Assembly: GCA_029239455.1 (NCBI GenBank)
Contig: JAQZAX010000008.1
Span: 1 to 41,284 of the forward strand
Length of the DNA stretch: 41,284 nucleotides
Direction of reading: 5' to 3'
Source: Anaerocolumna sp.
Lineage (GTDB): Bacteria > Bacillota > Clostridia > Lachnospirales > Lachnospiraceae
A program made the translations under genes and the position numbers. Under the pieces are notes generated by a model. That model did no database searches. It saw nothing but the letters and a program-made list of their open reading frames with translations, and was not told where the DNA came from. Each line of letters starts with the position of its first letter. Position 1 is the stretch's first letter. Of this stretch, positions 40,085 to 41,284 are shown one piece after another.

Positions 40085-41281
40085 ATGAAATTACGAATTT
40101 TAGCATCAACTATTGCTGCATTACTGATTAGCGGCTCGACAGCCTTAGCTGAGCATAATTTTGAACAAAAATCGGGCTGGCTTTTTCCCACTATCGGGGC
40201 TGGCAGAGGAAATTGGGAAGCCAGCGTGGGACTGTTTGTATGGTCCGATGAATTTAAGGCCCGCAACTTTCAACTGCGTTCAGAAGTAGACTTAGGTCCA
40301 GGATTACGGCTGCACAGCATTATTCGCACTAATCGCGAACAGGATACGCTAAAGGGTTTTTCTCCGATCCTTGATGAAGGCTATGTGGAAGGCTTCGGTT
40401 TTCGCGAGAGCCAAAACGGTACGGTAAGTGCTAGTTTACGTATTGGTAATGTCCGGTACTTGCATTTCCCTTATCCTGATTCTATCGCTGTTTTTGATCA
40501 GGTACCAGGCATTTCTGATTTGAAAGGCGGCGCCAGGACCGGTTACAGCGGTGAACTTTTGACGCTGGACTATAAGCACAAGACTGGTCTAGGGCTCCAT
40601 GCCACCGGAATTAACTGGGATTTCGACCGCGATGGCGGCGCGCAGATGATCGAAAACTATGTATATTACCAGCAGGATTTCGGTGCCGTCCATTTTGAGA
40701 CTCATGTAGGTGGGCTGGCTTTGCGTCCTGAGCCTCTGGGACGTAAAACTACCGGGTTTAATACCTTCCTGGGTACAAAAGTAGGCAAATACCAGGTAGG
40801 GGTACTGTACGAAAAACTCAAGAACCAAACGGCCTATACGGGGCTAATGGTTACCTTCCCGCAGAACTATGTCACTCGCGCCATGGGTAAGGTGGCGTTT
40901 GATTATGACCGCAGCCCGGAAGGGTTTGCGATGCAGATACCGCTCGCTTCCGGTAAGATCGGGGCCCGCATTGCGAAGAAAGCACCGGTAAATGGTATCT
41001 TAGTGGGTGAAGTGAAAGCCGAACGCCTGCGTACCTATTGGCAGAATGGTCAGGTTCGCAACTACTACGAACATATTATAAGCTCCTGGGGAGAAGAGAA
41101 TAAGGCTGAGTTAGTAATGGTAGTGGAAGAGACTCCCTGGTATCTGCAATCAGAAGCGCTGGTCAGCCCCCATACCAATGTGGGCAGCTGGAGTGCGATT
41201 AAGCAGTGGGAGAAAGATCGTCAGGGTCCTGCCCAGTTAAGTCAGTCGGTTACCTATCGTTTTTATCGTTTGAAAGAATAA
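40085..41281 (+). CDS. Putative outer-membrane beta-barrel protein of unknown function
   Basis: Signal peptide MKLRILASTIAALLISGSTALA, then alternating amphipathic strands (e.g. ASVGLFVWSD, FQLRSEVDLGPGLRLHSIIRTN, GLGLHATGINWDFD), terminal SQSVTYRFYRLKE; ORF track start 40067, ATG 40085 preferred for the signal peptide. Confidence 0.62.
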   Translation: MKLRILASTIAALLISGSTALAEHNFEQKSGWLFPTIGAGRGNWEASVGLFVWSDEFKARNFQLRSEVDLGPGLRLHSIIRTNREQDTLKGFSPILDEGYVEGFGFRESQNGTVSASLRIGNVRYLHFPYPDSIAVFDQVPGISDLKGGARTGYSGELLTLDYKHKTGLGLHATGINWDFDRDGGAQMIENYVYYQQDFGAVHFETHVGGLALRPEPLGRKTTGFNTFLGTKVGKYQVGVLYEKLKNQTAYTGLMVTFPQNYVTRAMGKVAFDYDRSPEGFAMQIPLASGKIGARIAKKAPVNGILVGEVKAERLRTYWQNGQVRNYYEHIISSWGEENKAELVMVVEETPWYLQSEALVSPHTNVGSWSAIKQWEKDRQGPAQLSQSVTYRFYRLKE

Positions 41282-41284
41282 ACT

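Overview
The window reads as a surface-polysaccharide (O-antigen/EPS) locus from a low-to-mid GC bacterium. A heptosyltransferase-like GT9, a GT25 and a signal-peptide-bearing beta-barrel-like protein suggest an LPS-bearing diderm, possibly a Negativicutes-type Firmicute; that taxonomy is inference. Order: BY-kinase (CpsD) - WbaP-like initiating transferase - decayed gmd/rmd remnants - AT-rich cassette (four GT4 genes, polysaccharide pyruvyl transferase, Wzy/ligase, LbH acyltransferase, F420H2-dehydrogenase-beta-like Fe-S protein, SDR, Wzx) - decayed rmlD remnant - galU - manC - GT9/GT25/GT4/GT4/GT2 - rfbF/rfbG/rfbH (CDP-3,6-dideoxyhexose) - TPP enzyme + acylating acetaldehyde dehydrogenase + 4-hydroxy-2-oxovalerate aldolase - two SDRs (the first apparently broken) - intact gmd/rmd - manB - galE - ydcF (minus strand) - pgi - outer-membrane-like protein. 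The best candidate for an undescribed system is the TPP-enzyme/aldehyde-dehydrogenase/aldolase trio embedded in the CDP-deoxysugar genes. I propose it makes a branched sugar with an extended carbon branch, using 4-hydroxy-2-oxopentanoate instead of pyruvate as acyl donor. All family calls come from reading motifs in the translated ORFs; no database search was run.
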